From Virgibacillus proomii (lineage in GTDB: Bacteria; Bacillota; Bacilli; Bacillales; Amphibacillaceae): 64,000 nt of DNA. The position numbers and the translations under genes were made by a program. The stretch lies in the NCBI RefSeq assembly GCF_018916875.1, contig NZ_JAHLNO010000019.1, forward strand, positions 310,001 to 374,000. Direction: 5' to 3'. Shown piece after piece: positions 35,716-45,392 of the stretch (position 1 is its first letter; every line of letters starts with the position of its first letter). Below the pieces are notes generated by a model. It made no database searches and was not told the origin of the DNA. It saw only the letters and a list, made by a program, of their open reading frames with translations.

Positions 35716-36110
35716 CTATTTGTGCTTCAAATATGAACGCTCCTTTCTAGCGTGTAAATTTGGTTTTTGCGTAGTAGTGCATCCACCAAACAGGAAGCGT
35801 TGTTTTTCTTTTGTAATTTGACGAACAAGTTGATAACGTGCTCTTGTTAACTGTTGAAGGGCTACGTACTGCTCTTCCTTTACGACAGACATAGACAACC
35901 GTCCAAATCGCAAATAATCAGCGATAACGAAAGCAACAATTGCATCAGTTTTATCCATATCGCCATAAATCTTTTTAAAGGTTAGCAATCTGTTTTGGAT
36001 TCATGACAAACACTTTTCCGCCCAGTACCTGAATGGAAAAACATGGATGGATGAAAACTATAAACACTTGTCGATTCCAGCCCGACAGCCTGCGGGTTAG
36101 GTCGAAGCGA
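35716..36110 (-). pseudogene. IS110-family transposase N-terminal remnant
   Basis: Pieces in the right order on the minus strand: AVGLESTSVYSFHPSMFF (about 36095-36040), GGKVFVMNPKQIANL (about 36030-35990), then after a frameshift KKIYGDMDKTDAIVAFVIADYLRFGRLSMSVVKEEQYVALQQLTRARYQLVRQITKEKQRF. This is the DEDD/RuvC-like N-terminal domain of IS110 (KTDAIDAFVIAD motif with D to V change). The serine-containing C-terminal domain is absent. Dead. Confidence 0.75.
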
Positions 36111-36298
36111 CACTGGGAAACAGTCTAAATAATGCGACGATACTCGCAAGGAGGATAAGAATTGTCCTAAATGATCCTAAGAACATTATCTAGGAACATC
36201 TCGGAACGTCCAAGACTTTTGATATATTTGCAGGTGAAAAATTAGGAATGAATAGGCGAAAAAATAATGCCTAAACATATTATACGAGGAGGTTTGCA

Positions 36299-37030
36299 GT
36301 GAAATTACATACGATTGGCTATTGGGGGGCATATCCAAAGGCAAATGAAGCAACGTCGTGTTACCTTATAGAAGATTCAAATACGAAAATATTATTAGAT
36401 TGTGGCAGCGGAGCACTTTCTAAACTACAAGCAAAGGCAAATTTAGAAGATTTAGATGCCGTATTTATAAGCCATACGCATACAGATCATATGGCAGATA
36501 TTTATAGTTTAGAGTATGCCATGCTGATATTAACACAGCTGGGTAAAAGAACAAGGCCCTTAGATGTGTATGTGTATACAGAAGATATAGCTTCGTTAAC
36601 ATTTGAATTTCCTGATGTAATGCGCTTGCATCAGTTACGACTAACCGACACTGTCAAAATCGGTTCATTAATGCTAACATTTTCTGAAAATATTCACGAA
36701 ATTCCTTGCTGTTCGATTAAAGTTAGTAATAACAAAAGCAAGCTTGTATATTCAGGCGATACCGGCTATACAACAGCACTCGTCGATTTTGCGATGGCAG
36801 CGGATTTACTGTTAATTGAATGCAGCTTTTATAGGAAGCAGAAAGGGATGATGAAAGGGCATTTATCCAGTGAAGAAGTAGCGGATATTGCCACAAAAGC
36901 CAAAGCAAAACATGTTGTGCTCACTCACTTTCCTCATTTTGGTGATATCTTGCAATTAAAGAAAGAAGTGGAGACCGTATTTGGTCAATCTGTTTATCTG
37001 GCAAAGGAAGGTTTTACATTTACAATATAA
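36299..37030 (+). CDS. MBL-fold metallohydrolase
   Basis: 243 residues, GTG start with GAGGAGG 7 nt upstream. Metallo-beta-lactamase fold with H59-x-H61-x-D63-H64 (SHTHTDHMAD), the following LVYSGDTGYT (Asp ligand), CSFYRK and a final LTHFPHFGD. It resembles the short RNase Z-like/YhfI group. The reaction is not defined; family members cleave phosphodiesters, lactones or phosphorylated compounds. It begins the operon and is 19 nt before the peptide-binding lipoprotein, so it may process what the ABC transporter imports. No export signal, so it acts in the cytoplasm. Confidence 0.82.
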   Translation: MKLHTIGYWGAYPKANEATSCYLIEDSNTKILLDCGSGALSKLQAKANLEDLDAVFISHTHTDHMADIYSLEYAMLILTQLGKRTRPLDVYVYTEDIASLTFEFPDVMRLHQLRLTDTVKIGSLMLTFSENIHEIPCCSIKVSNNKSKLVYSGDTGYTTALVDFAMAADLLLIECSFYRKQKGMMKGHLSSEEVADIATKAKAKHVVLTHFPHFGDILQLKKEVETVFGQSVYLAKEGFTFTI

Positions 37031-37048
37031 TATATTGGAGGCTTTATT

Positions 37049-38590
37049 ATGAAAAAGAATGGATTCAAATTACTTATCTTTTTATCATTAATTTCTCTTT
37101 TATTAACAGCATGCTCCAATGACAGCAAGAAGAATGAAGACAAATCAGCAAAAGCAAATGATGAGGCGAAATCCGGAGGTATTGTTAGAATTGCCATGAG
37201 TACAGAGATTGATAATTTAGATCCATATCAATCGGCAGCAACCGATACGATGTCCATGATGGATAATGTTTATGATGGTTTATTAGATACCAATGAAGCA
37301 GGTGAATTGGTGCCGGCAATTGCAGCGTCTTATGAAGTTTCTGATGATGGACAAGTATATACGTTTAAATTGAAAAAAGATGTTACCTTTCATGATGGCT
37401 CAAAGTTAACCTCTAAAGATGTAAAATACTCGTATGAAAAATTAGCAGGATTAAGTGGGGGAGAGGCGATTTCTTCGCAATTTGAAATAATTAAAAAAAT
37501 AGAAGCACCATCAGATTTAGAGGTTGTTATCACATTAAAGGAAAAAAATTCAGCATTTTTAGCAGCGACGATTAGGCCAATTGTACCGGCTGATTATAAT
37601 AAACACAGTGAAAAACCAATTGGTGCAGGTCCATTTAAGTTTGAAGATTATAAAGTTGGACAAGAATTACGGCTAGTAAAAAATGAAAATTATTATGATC
37701 AAGAAAAAGTACCAAAAATAGATGAGGTTCAATTTAAGATTATGCCAGATCAAGAATCTGCTATTCTAGCGATGAAGTCAGGAGAAATAGATGTTATTCC
37801 CGGGATTTCTTCGCAAGGTAAGCAGCAATTAGACGATTTGATTGAAACGGTATCGGCACCGCAAAATATGGTACAGTTGATGGCGCTAAACAATAAAGTG
37901 AAACCATTAGATGATCCGAACGTTCGAAAAGCAATTAATTTGGCAATTGATAAAGATATGATTATAGAAACAGTAGCAGAAGGTGAAGGAGTTAAGCTTG
38001 GTTCTAACTTTAGTCCTTCCATGGAATTTTATTGTCAAGAAGGTTTAGAAGATACCTATAAAACAAATCCCGAAGAAGCAAAGAAATTATTAGAAAAAGC
38101 GGGGTACCCTGATGGGTTTACATTAGAATTAACGGTTCCCTCTGATTACCAATTTCATGTTGATACTGCCCAAGTGATTGCAGATCAACTAAGTCAAGTT
38201 GGTATTAAAGTAGATATTAAGCTCATTGAATTCAGCACTTGGTTAGAAAAAGTGTATAATGAAGCACAATATGAAAGTACGATTATTGGATTTACCGGAA
38301 AATTAGATCCGTATGAAATTTTACTCAGATATGTTAGTGATTATAAAAATAACTTTGTTAAGTATGAGAATAAAGAGTACGACCAGTTGATTCGTCAAGC
38401 ATTGGTAGAAACAGATGTAGAAGAAATAGTTAATATTTATAAGCAAGCACAAACATTATTAACAGAAGATGCTGCTTCGGTATTTATTATGGATCCATAT
38501 CGGACTGTTGCAATGAAAAAGGGTCTGAAAGGGTGGAAGATGTACCCAATTCAAAAGTTCAACTTAGAAGACTTATACTATACGGAATAA
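37049..38590 (+). CDS. oligopeptide/dipeptide ABC transporter substrate-binding lipoprotein
   Basis: 513 residues. Lipoprotein signal peptide with lipobox LLTAC (Cys at about 22), then an SBP_bac_5 domain: STEIDNLDPYQSAATDTMSMMDNVYDGLL (about 51-79), LVPAIAASYEVSDDGQVYTFKLKKDVTFHDGSKLTSKDVKYSYEK (about 88-132) and KPIGAGPFKF (about 190-199). It captures peptides (or nickel or glycosides in relatives) outside the membrane and hands them to the permeases. Ribosome site TTGGAGG. The five transporter genes follow without gaps. Confidence 0.9.
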   Translation: MKKNGFKLLIFLSLISLLLTACSNDSKKNEDKSAKANDEAKSGGIVRIAMSTEIDNLDPYQSAATDTMSMMDNVYDGLLDTNEAGELVPAIAASYEVSDDGQVYTFKLKKDVTFHDGSKLTSKDVKYSYEKLAGLSGGEAISSQFEIIKKIEAPSDLEVVITLKEKNSAFLAATIRPIVPADYNKHSEKPIGAGPFKFEDYKVGQELRLVKNENYYDQEKVPKIDEVQFKIMPDQESAILAMKSGEIDVIPGISSQGKQQLDDLIETVSAPQNMVQLMALNNKVKPLDDPNVRKAINLAIDKDMIIETVAEGEGVKLGSNFSPSMEFYCQEGLEDTYKTNPEEAKKLLEKAGYPDGFTLELTVPSDYQFHVDTAQVIADQLSQVGIKVDIKLIEFSTWLEKVYNEAQYESTIIGFTGKLDPYEILLRYVSDYKNNFVKYENKEYDQLIRQALVETDVEEIVNIYKQAQTLLTEDAASVFIMDPYRTVAMKKGLKGWKMYPIQKFNLEDLYYTE

Positions 38591-38614
38591 CCGTCTGATA
38601 AAGGAGACGTTGAT

Positions 38615-39568
38615 GTGAGGTATTATCTATATAAAACTTCTATGTTCATCCTAACACTAGTTATGGTTTCTCTAATTATTTTCTTTGTATTTCAACTGTT
38701 ACCAGGGAATCCAGCCCAAATTATTCTTGGGCTGGATGCTGATGAACAGCAAATTCGTAATTTGGAACAAGAGTTAGGGCTGGAGCGACCAGCAACGGAA
38801 CGGTATATTGATTGGATTGCAGGTGTTTTTCAAGGTAACTTAGGAGAGTCACTACGCTATCAGCTTCCTGTTAGCGAAGTTCTTGCAGATCGAATACCGG
38901 TGACCATGTCACTTGCTGTCTTTTCCATGCTGTTGACAATTTTGGTTGGCTTCCCGTTAGGAATTCTCATTGCCCGTACGGATGGAAAGTTCATATCCGT
39001 TTTTTTATCTATGATTACTCAACTGGGGATTTCTATTCCATCCTTTTGGTTTGGGTTTATGTTGATATTGTTATTTTCGGTTATCTTAAAGTGGTTTCCA
39101 ACATTTGGTTACGTCCCTTGGTCAGAGGATTTTTTTGGTGCTTTACGAGCCTATTTCTTACCATCGCTGGCAATTGCCATTTCGAACATAGCTGTTGTCA
39201 TTCGATATTTAAGAAATACGATTTTGGATCAGAAAAAAATGGATTATGTACGAACAGCAACATGTAAGGGGCTATCAGAGCGGGCGATTTTGTATAGACA
39301 TGTATTGCGAAATGCATTCATTCCAGTATTAACGATTATTGGATTAATAACCGCCGATACGCTTGGCGGCAGTATTATCATTGAGAATGTTTTTGCACTT
39401 CCTGGATTAGGAAATTTACTAATTCAATCCATTACTTCGAGAGATTTTCCGCTTGTTCAATCCATGGTGCTATATATTGCCGTCATCGTTTTAGTAATCA
39501 ATTTCATGGTTGATTTATTATATAAGCTCATTGACCCAAGAATTAGCAAAAGGGGTGAACAGCTATAA
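38615..39568 (+). CDS. peptide ABC transporter permease (DppB-type)
   Basis: 317 residues, GTG start with AAGGAG 8 nt upstream; the ATG two bases earlier runs into a stop at once. Six transmembrane helices, N-terminal signature FQLLPGNPAQIILG with LDADEQQIRNLEQELGL, and the EAA loop YVRTATCKGLSERAILYRHVLRNAFIPVLTIIG (about 210-242). It forms the membrane channel with the next gene product, whose ATG overlaps this stop codon by one base. Confidence 0.9.
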   Translation: MRYYLYKTSMFILTLVMVSLIIFFVFQLLPGNPAQIILGLDADEQQIRNLEQELGLERPATERYIDWIAGVFQGNLGESLRYQLPVSEVLADRIPVTMSLAVFSMLLTILVGFPLGILIARTDGKFISVFLSMITQLGISIPSFWFGFMLILLFSVILKWFPTFGYVPWSEDFFGALRAYFLPSLAIAISNIAVVIRYLRNTILDQKKMDYVRTATCKGLSERAILYRHVLRNAFIPVLTIIGLITADTLGGSIIIENVFALPGLGNLLIQSITSRDFPLVQSMVLYIAVIVLVINFMVDLLYKLIDPRISKRGEQL

Positions 39569-40377
39569 TGAACAAGGCAAATCGACTCCCTTTTTATTTA
39601 GGATTGAGCTTTGTTATTGTTTTATTGTCCATGATGTTTATTAGTTTATTTTATACACCATATGAACCCAATGCGATTGATCCTAATAATCGACTTGCGA
39701 CTCCATCATTAGCACACCCATTTGGTACAGATAACTTCGGAAGAGATATCCTAAGCAGGGTGATGGTAGGGACACAGACTGCTTTTTTAATTGGAACAAC
39801 TACTGTTATGATAGGGTTGAGCATTGGCTTTATTTTAGGCGCTTGTGCAGGATATTTTGGCGGTTGGCTAGATGAATTACTAATGCGATTTATTGATGCA
39901 ATGCTAGCTTTTCCAGGTATCTTATTAGCTATTATGCTGATAGCTGTTTTTGAAGCGGGAATGAAAAATACAATAATCGCACTAGGAATTATGAGTATTC
40001 CAGCGTTTGCTCGAGTTATTCGGAGCAGCTTCATTCAATATAAATCATATGATTTTGTTAAAGCAAGTATTGCCAAAGGGGCAGGAGCGTTTCATATTAT
40101 TTTGAAACATATTTTTCCTAATGCTATTTCCCCTATACTAGTTGTGTCAAGTTTAAGTTTCTCCGGTTCTATTCTGGCTGAGTCAGGCTTGAGCTATTTA
40201 GGCTTAGGTGTTCAGCCACCAGATCCTAGTTGGGGAAGGATGTTAAAGGAAGCACAGCCTTATATTGAATCAGCTCCTTGGTATGTAATTATTGTTGGAA
40301 GTATTATTACAATTATGGTGTTAGGGTTTAATTTATTAAGTGATGGTTTACGTGACATTCAGGATAGAAAGGCATAG
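39568..40377 (+). CDS. peptide ABC transporter permease (DppC-type)
   Basis: 269 residues. N-terminal PNNRLATPSLAHPFGTDNFGRDILSRVMVGTQTAF is the DppC/OppC hallmark; the EAA loop is DFVKASIAKGAGAFHIILKHIFPNAISPILV (about 157-187), and the closing ESGLSYLGLGVQPPDPSWGRML is also typical. Six membrane spans. It pairs with the preceding permease, and the genes overlap by one base. Confidence 0.9.
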   Translation: MNKANRLPFYLGLSFVIVLLSMMFISLFYTPYEPNAIDPNNRLATPSLAHPFGTDNFGRDILSRVMVGTQTAFLIGTTTVMIGLSIGFILGACAGYFGGWLDELLMRFIDAMLAFPGILLAIMLIAVFEAGMKNTIIALGIMSIPAFARVIRSSFIQYKSYDFVKASIAKGAGAFHIILKHIFPNAISPILVVSSLSFSGSILAESGLSYLGLGVQPPDPSWGRMLKEAQPYIESAPWYVIIVGSIITIMVLGFNLLSDGLRDIQDRKA

Positions 40378-40388
40378 GAGGGGCTTAA

Positions 40389-41372
40389 ATGGTAAAACCT
40401 TTATTGTCAGTTGAGGAAGTTGAGGTGTCCCTTCAGCTTCCGGAGGGAGAATTTAATGCACTAGAGCGCATTTCATTTTCCGTCTACCCAAATGAGGTTG
40501 TCGGTATTGTTGGTGAATCGGGCTGTGGAAAAAGTTTAACTTCCCAAGCTATTATGGGAATACTCCCCAAGAATGCCATCATAAAGCAAGGCAAGATTAT
40601 TTTTCAGGATGATGAGCTTACAGCTTTATCTCGAAAGCAGTGGCAGCAGATTAGGGGAAGTAAACTCTCCATGATTTTTCAAGAGCCAATGACTTCGCTT
40701 AATCCTGTACTAACAATTGGTAAACAAATATCTGAGGTATTGAAACAGCATACAACTTTATCGAAAAAAGATATGAAAGAAAAGACCATATCCATCATGA
40801 AAGAAGTTGGGTTACCTCGTGCTGCACAATTATGGAAAGCATACCCCCACCAGTTATCTGGCGGCATGCGTCAACGGGTTGTAATCGCAATGGCTTTAAT
40901 TGGCCAGCCGAAGCTTATTATCGCTGATGAACCTACAACTGCCTTAGATGTTACGATCCAAGCACAAATAGTAGAGCTCTTTAAAAAAATTAAACAAACT
41001 CGGAACATGTCGATGATTTTTATCTCACATGATTGGGGAGTTATTCACGCCATTTGTGATCGTGTGCTTGTCATGTACGCAGGTCGAATAGTTGAACAAG
41101 GGTCCATATCAAAACTCTTAAGTTCGCCAAAGCATCCTTATACAAAGAGCTTAATACAATCAATTCCAGATGGAGCAAGACGAGGACAGCCATTATATAC
41201 AATTCCCGGTACAGTACCGCAGCTCCATGTTCGACATACGGGATGTCCCTTCGCCGATCGCTGCCAGTTTAAAATAGCGTCATGTGAACAAATTTTTCCT
41301 CATACATATAAATTTAATGAACAGACAGTTACTTGTCATTTATATGCAAAAGAGAAGGAAGTCAGCTTATGA
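40389..41372 (+). CDS. peptide ABC transporter ATPase (DppD-type)
   Basis: 327 residues. Walker A GESGCGKS (42-49), Q loop MIFQEPMTSLNP, signature LSGGMRQRV, Walker B LIIADEPTTALD, switch His in FISHDWG. A C-terminal oligopeptide-transporter domain has the Cys cluster CPFADRCQFKIASC (about 285-298), which in DppD relatives binds an iron-sulfur cluster. GGAGGGG ribosome site; the stop overlaps the next start (ATGA). Confidence 0.9.
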   Translation: MVKPLLSVEEVEVSLQLPEGEFNALERISFSVYPNEVVGIVGESGCGKSLTSQAIMGILPKNAIIKQGKIIFQDDELTALSRKQWQQIRGSKLSMIFQEPMTSLNPVLTIGKQISEVLKQHTTLSKKDMKEKTISIMKEVGLPRAAQLWKAYPHQLSGGMRQRVVIAMALIGQPKLIIADEPTTALDVTIQAQIVELFKKIKQTRNMSMIFISHDWGVIHAICDRVLVMYAGRIVEQGSISKLLSSPKHPYTKSLIQSIPDGARRGQPLYTIPGTVPQLHVRHTGCPFADRCQFKIASCEQIFPHTYKFNEQTVTCHLYAKEKEVSL

Positions 41373-42349
41373 AGCCGCTAATTGAAATAGAGAATATAAA
41401 AAAATTTTACAAACAAAAACGGACAAATATATTCGAAAAACCTTCGTTTGTAAAAGCTGTTAATGGCATATCGCTCACATTATACGAAGGAGAAGCTTTT
41501 GGTTTAGTTGGCGAGAGCGGTTGTGGTAAGTCGACAACTGGTCAGCTGATTATTCAATTAATGAAACAAACAGACGGAACTATTCGTTATAAGGGGAAGG
41601 ATGTCTCTACGTTTTCGCCCAAGCAGTTAAAAGCATGGCGAAAAGAAGTACAAATCGTTTTTCAAGATCCATATTCATCATTGAATCCCAAAAAAACGAT
41701 TAAGTGGATATTAAATGAACCGTTAGCTTTGCATCGAATTGGGGGTAAGGCATACAGAGATGAAAAAATTATTCAGACATTAAAAGAAGTAGGTTTAGAT
41801 ACTTCTTTTTTGTATCGGTATCCTCACGAACTTAGTGGAGGACAGCGACAACGCGTAGCTATTGCAGCGGCAATTATTTTAGAACCTCAATTTATGGTAA
41901 TCGACGAAGGAGTCTCGGCGCTAGATGTTTCTGTTCAAGCTCAGATTATTAATTTATTGAAAGAGTTGCAAGAAAAGTATTCTTTGACATACTTATTTAT
42001 TTCTCATGATTTAAATATTGTCCAATATTTTTGCGATCGGATTGCTGTGATGTATATGGGAGAAATAGTAGAACTTGGCACGACGGAAGAAATAGGAGCT
42101 TATCCAAAGCATCCTTATACACAAGCGTTATTTTCAGCTATCCCAACGATAGGAAACAAGCAGTCGCCAACCAAGTTAAAAGGAGACATACCAGATACAT
42201 CAGATCCGCCATGTGGTTGCACGTTTCATCCTCGGTGCCCTCATGCTTTTGAGCGTTGTAAGCTTGAAAAGCCTATTACCATGACAATCAGTAAAGGACA
42301 TGAGGCAGCTTGTCATCTTATTAAGCTGGAGAAAGAAAAAATGAGATAG
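41369..42349 (+). CDS. peptide ABC transporter ATPase (DppF/OppF-type)
   Basis: 326 residues from ATG 41369, coupled by ATGA overlap to the previous gene; an upstream in-frame ATG at 41333 is internal to that gene. Walker A GESGCGKST (48-56), signature LSGGQRQRVAI, Walker B FMVIDEGVSALD (Glu-Gly in place of the common Glu-Pro), FISHDL, then the Cys motif CGCTFHPRCPHAFERC. It completes the importer: binding protein, two permeases, two ATPases. No terminator is evident before repeat A6. Confidence 0.9.
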   Translation: MKPLIEIENIKKFYKQKRTNIFEKPSFVKAVNGISLTLYEGEAFGLVGESGCGKSTTGQLIIQLMKQTDGTIRYKGKDVSTFSPKQLKAWRKEVQIVFQDPYSSLNPKKTIKWILNEPLALHRIGGKAYRDEKIIQTLKEVGLDTSFLYRYPHELSGGQRQRVAIAAAIILEPQFMVIDEGVSALDVSVQAQIINLLKELQEKYSLTYLFISHDLNIVQYFCDRIAVMYMGEIVELGTTEEIGAYPKHPYTQALFSAIPTIGNKQSPTKLKGDIPDTSDPPCGCTFHPRCPHAFERCKLEKPITMTISKGHEAACHLIKLEKEKMR

Positions 42350-42359
42350 TTGGTATATG

Positions 42360-42510
42360 TTTATCCCGGATGTAAGGTGCCGTATTTTTCTCATATCAAA
42401 AATGTGCTAATGATGTTGCAAACATGAAGAGAAAAACGGGTCCTAAATCCCCGATTCGTTCAACTAACATTCAAGAGGAAAAGCACTCCTTGATTGAAGA
42501 TTCACTTTAT
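42360..42510 (+). repeat. dispersed element A, copy 6
   Basis: TTTATCCCGGATGTAAGGTGCCGT at the left and GATTCACTTTAT at the right. The first stem belongs to the TTTTTCTC/GAGAAAAA variant, and the second stem is ATTCAAGAGG / CTCCTTGATT. TTTAT is at both borders. It separates the ABC operon from the GNAT gene. Confidence 0.8.
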
Positions 42511-42585
42511 CCTTCTAGGGAAAGCTGCACATGATAAAATCTCTGTTTGCAGCTAATAAATGAAAATGAAGAATGGAGAAATGCC

Positions 42586-43362
42586 ATGAATAGCGAGATA
42601 AGGATTCAACAGTTGGTGGAAAAACATGAATTGGAAAGGGTGATCTCCTTAGAGAAGGAGATCTGGGGAAATGCTACACCTGTGCATCAGACCTATACAA
42701 CGGTAAAAAATGGTGGACTTATGCTTGGCGCATTTGACAAGGATATATTAGTCGGCTTTTCATATGGGTTTGCTGCCTATGATGGAAAAGAAGTATATTT
42801 GTATTCGCATATGCTTGGAATTACTCCGTCATATCAAAAAATGGGGTTAGGGATGAAGCTAAAGTTAAAGCAAGCAGAAATAGCAGAGCAAATGGGGTAT
42901 ACCAAAATGAAGTGGACGTTTGATCCGCTGCAAAGCTTAAATGCATATCTTAATTTAGCAAAACTTGGAGCTGTCGGAATGACATATAAAGAGAACTACT
43001 ATGGCGAAATGAAGGATGGGTTAAATCAAGGAATGCCCTCTGATCGTATGATTATAGAATGGGATTGGAACCGGTGGTCATCAGTTGATGTCCGGAAAGT
43101 AGTCGATGATCAACTATTACTAAGAGAAGTTAATGGAAATCCAGTTATGGTAGATATAGATCAGTTGCTTCACGAGGAGGAATATTTTGTCACTATTCCT
43201 AACAATATACTAGAGTTGAAAAAAGAAGATTTGCAAAAGGCATTAGAATGGCGAATGAAAACACGCGAAGTTTTCCTGTCGCTATTCAAACAAGGTTTCA
43301 AAGCAAAGCACTTTATACGTGATTCTAATCGACCGTTTGGATATTTTTACTTTTCCAAATAA
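42586..43362 (+). CDS. GNAT-family acyltransferase (COG3375-like)
   Basis: 258 residues from ATG 42586 (AATGGAGAAATGCC upstream; the in-frame ATG 42547 lacks a site). N-terminal GNAT fold: ERVISLEKEIWGN, GGLMLGAFDKDILVGFSYGF, the acyl-CoA pyrophosphate loop SYQKMGLGMKLKLKQ (about 80-94), then MKWTFDPLQSLNAYLNLAKLGAVGMTYKENYYG. The WTFDPL...N..FN..KLGA pattern marks a family in which Geobacillus members are thought to N-succinylate D-amino acids for racemisation by an N-succinylamino acid racemase. Here that racemase is encoded 10 kb away (53798), so the genes may cooperate. Family assignment is from memory of the pattern; the substrate is inferred. Confidence 0.7.
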   Translation: MNSEIRIQQLVEKHELERVISLEKEIWGNATPVHQTYTTVKNGGLMLGAFDKDILVGFSYGFAAYDGKEVYLYSHMLGITPSYQKMGLGMKLKLKQAEIAEQMGYTKMKWTFDPLQSLNAYLNLAKLGAVGMTYKENYYGEMKDGLNQGMPSDRMIIEWDWNRWSSVDVRKVVDDQLLLREVNGNPVMVDIDQLLHEEEYFVTIPNNILELKKEDLQKALEWRMKTREVFLSLFKQGFKAKHFIRDSNRPFGYFYFSK

Positions 43363-43368
43363 AGTAGA

Positions 43369-43405
43369 AGAAACCGAAAAGCCGTTATCTGGCTTTCCGG
43401 TTTCT
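43369..43405 (+). terminator. terminator after the GNAT gene
   Basis: AGAAACCG and AAAGCC pair with GGCTTTCCGGTTTCT around GTTATCT, directly after the stop. The T tract is interrupted. Confidence 0.7.
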
Positions 43406-43501
43406 AGGGTTACTACTTACTTTATTAACATCACTTTTTGTATAATCTTTCGTCCAAGCTCTCTTATTGTGAGGGGCTAATCGAGTGAATAACTGTTGTT
43501 C

Positions 43502-44235
43502 CTAGTTGATAGGTTGTTTTTTACGATAGGATTGAATCAGCCATACACTTATACCAATGAATAATAAGAGTGTGCCGATTAACATCCAATTAAATATATT
43601 GGTTGCTGTATTGGGTAAGGAAGATAATCCTGTACCATTGTGATTGGATGTATTTTCAATAATTGGAGTTTGGTTATCATCCCTTGTTTGATTTGGTTTC
43701 GATTGGTTGGTGCCATTATCAGCTGCTGGTTGTTGCACACTAGGCTTTTCATTGTTGTTATTATCTTGATCGTTTCCAGTAGAACCGTGGCCGCCATCAC
43801 TACCGGTAGATTTATCTTGATTGTTTTTACCATCATCTGTAGCTTCACCTGGTTGGCCGTCGTCCTTTGGTTTTTCCGGCTTCTCTGGATTTTCTGGTTC
43901 AATAATTTCTCCATCAACGGTTAGAAAATTCCAAATGCTGGAGCGTGTTTTGCCACCAAATTTATCAGTTGCTATCGTATACCAGAAATATTCATGGTTC
44001 GGATCTAAATTATTCCATACGACAGAAGCTTTTTTACCACTTGGAACATTGTTTACAGTGTCAATTTTTTCGTCTGTATATACATTGACTTCAATGTAAT
44101 CCGTAGCAACCTTTTTCGTTTGTGCTGCTGTATCAAAATCAAATGAAAATTCATCTTTTTCAGGATACCCCGCTGGATCATAATAATTATAATCATCCAG
44201 GTAAGGAGAATACGTTTGGACATAGATTTGGCCAT
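43502..44235 (-). pseudogene. C-terminal part of a sortase-anchored surface protein
   Basis: A continuous minus-strand frame from about 44235 to the stop at 43502 encodes about 244 residues with no start of its own. It begins HYNGQIYVQTYSP and continues with an FN3-like domain (VNVYTDEKIDTVNNVPSGKKASVVWNNLDPNHEYFWYTIATDKFGGKTRSSIWNF). A Pro/Glu/Lys- and Asn/Gln-rich wall-spanning spacer (EPENPEKPEKPKDD..) follows, then the sorting signal LPNTA, a hydrophobic helix and a basic tail (YRKKQP). The bulk of the protein is missing where IS110 sequence begins. The sorting signal is intact, but without signal peptide and body it cannot be exported. Class A or related sortase would recognise LPNTA. 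Confidence 0.75.
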
Positions 44236-45180
44236 TATAATGTTCCTATCCTACAATTTTTGAGGGGAAAGAATTACCAAGTTTTTCGTTATAATCCAAT
44301 CTTAATCAAGAGATTCTCCAAAATTCACACCTTGAGAAAGACAAAGACGGATAAAGCAGATGCCTTAGTAATCGCAAAAAAATGAATGGGCGACTTCGAA
44401 AAAAGGGAAGAGATCCAAGATAAGGTAACCCTAGATCTTAAAGAACTAACCAGATATAGAAGGCGGCTTGGAAAACATGAAGCTCTTCTTAAAACCCAAT
44501 ATACTCGAATCTTAGAAAAAAGCTTTCCTGAATTGGCTGCTTACGGTCAGGTTCGTTATTCTAACTACATAATGGAGCTATTAAAAAAATACCCAAGCCC
44601 CAAGAGAATTGCGAAAGCTCATGAAAAAACACTTTCAAAATTATTGGGAGTGAACAACAGTAGTCTGCAATCTCAAGAGCTTAAACGACTAGTGAAAGAA
44701 AGCATTGGGTATTATTCTGAAATTACGGAGTTTGAATTAATTCAAACCATAGAACAGCTCTATTTGTATTAAAAGCAAATAAAAGAAGTCGATAAAAGAA
44801 TTCAAGCAATGATGGATACACTCGATTCGCCAATCGTAACCATTCCCGGAATTTCCTATCGACTCGGTAGTACAATCATAGCAGAAATAGGAGATATCCA
44901 CAACTTCAATCACCCGAGTCAGCTATTGGTTTTTGCAGGAATGGAACCATCCATTTATCAGTCTGGTAACTATAGGGGCCCAGGAAAAATGGTGAAACGC
45001 GGATCTCCTCATCTTCGCTGGGCGATGTATCATGCATCACGATTAATGCCATTTATCACCAACGTTCAAGGCATACTATGAGAAAAAGCTAGGGTAAGCG
45101 CTACAACGTGGTGCTCAGCCATGTAACGAAGAAATTAATAAAGAGTGATATTCCATTTACTGCAAACCGGTGAATTCATA
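44229..45180 (+). pseudogene. IS110-family transposase, truncated and interrupted
   Basis: Frame pieces run GHYNVPILQFLRGKNYQVFRYNP ... LRKTKTDKADALVIAKK-stop (44385), then GDFEKREEIQDK ... IEQLYLY-stop (44772), then DTLDSPIVTIPGISYRLGSTIIAEIGDIHNF ... FAGMEPSIYQSGNYRGPGKMVKRGSPHLRWAMYHASRL, followed by frame-shifted KRYNVVLSHVTKKLI. The C-terminal Transposase_20 domain (PGI..., SGxxxGxxxMSKRGSxxLR) is recognisable. The N-terminal 60 or so residues are missing at the junction with the LPXTG gene. In-frame stops make it inactive. Confidence 0.85.
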
Positions 45181-45250
45181 TAAAGAAGTACGTGTAAAAA
45201 AAGTGAAGCCATGGTAAATAGCGTTGCAATAATCTCAGATTTTACACTAC

Positions 45251-45300
45251 AAATAAGCTTGATGATTAATTTGAAATTCACGAATCATCAAGCTTATTTG
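45251..45300. terminator. bidirectional terminator-like hairpin
   Basis: AAATAAGCTTGATGATT pairs perfectly (17 bp) with AATCATCAAGCTTATTT; 16-nt loop. It separates the IS110 remnant from the immunity gene. Confidence 0.85.
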
Positions 45301-45392
45301 CCATGCTCCAAAACTTCTAATGGAAAATACTAAATTTATTGCTAAAAGCTTATTGACTTTATATAGTTAGCCTCAAAGTATAAAAAAAGTGA

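Noticed and set aside
43640..44099. Plus-strand open frames opposite the LPXTG protein
   Set aside because: They are antisense shadows of the Asn/Pro/Lys-rich wall-spanning segment.
44229..45180. Active IS110 with bridge RNA
   Set aside because: The N-terminal domain and its 5' non-coding region are missing and there are at least two in-frame stops.
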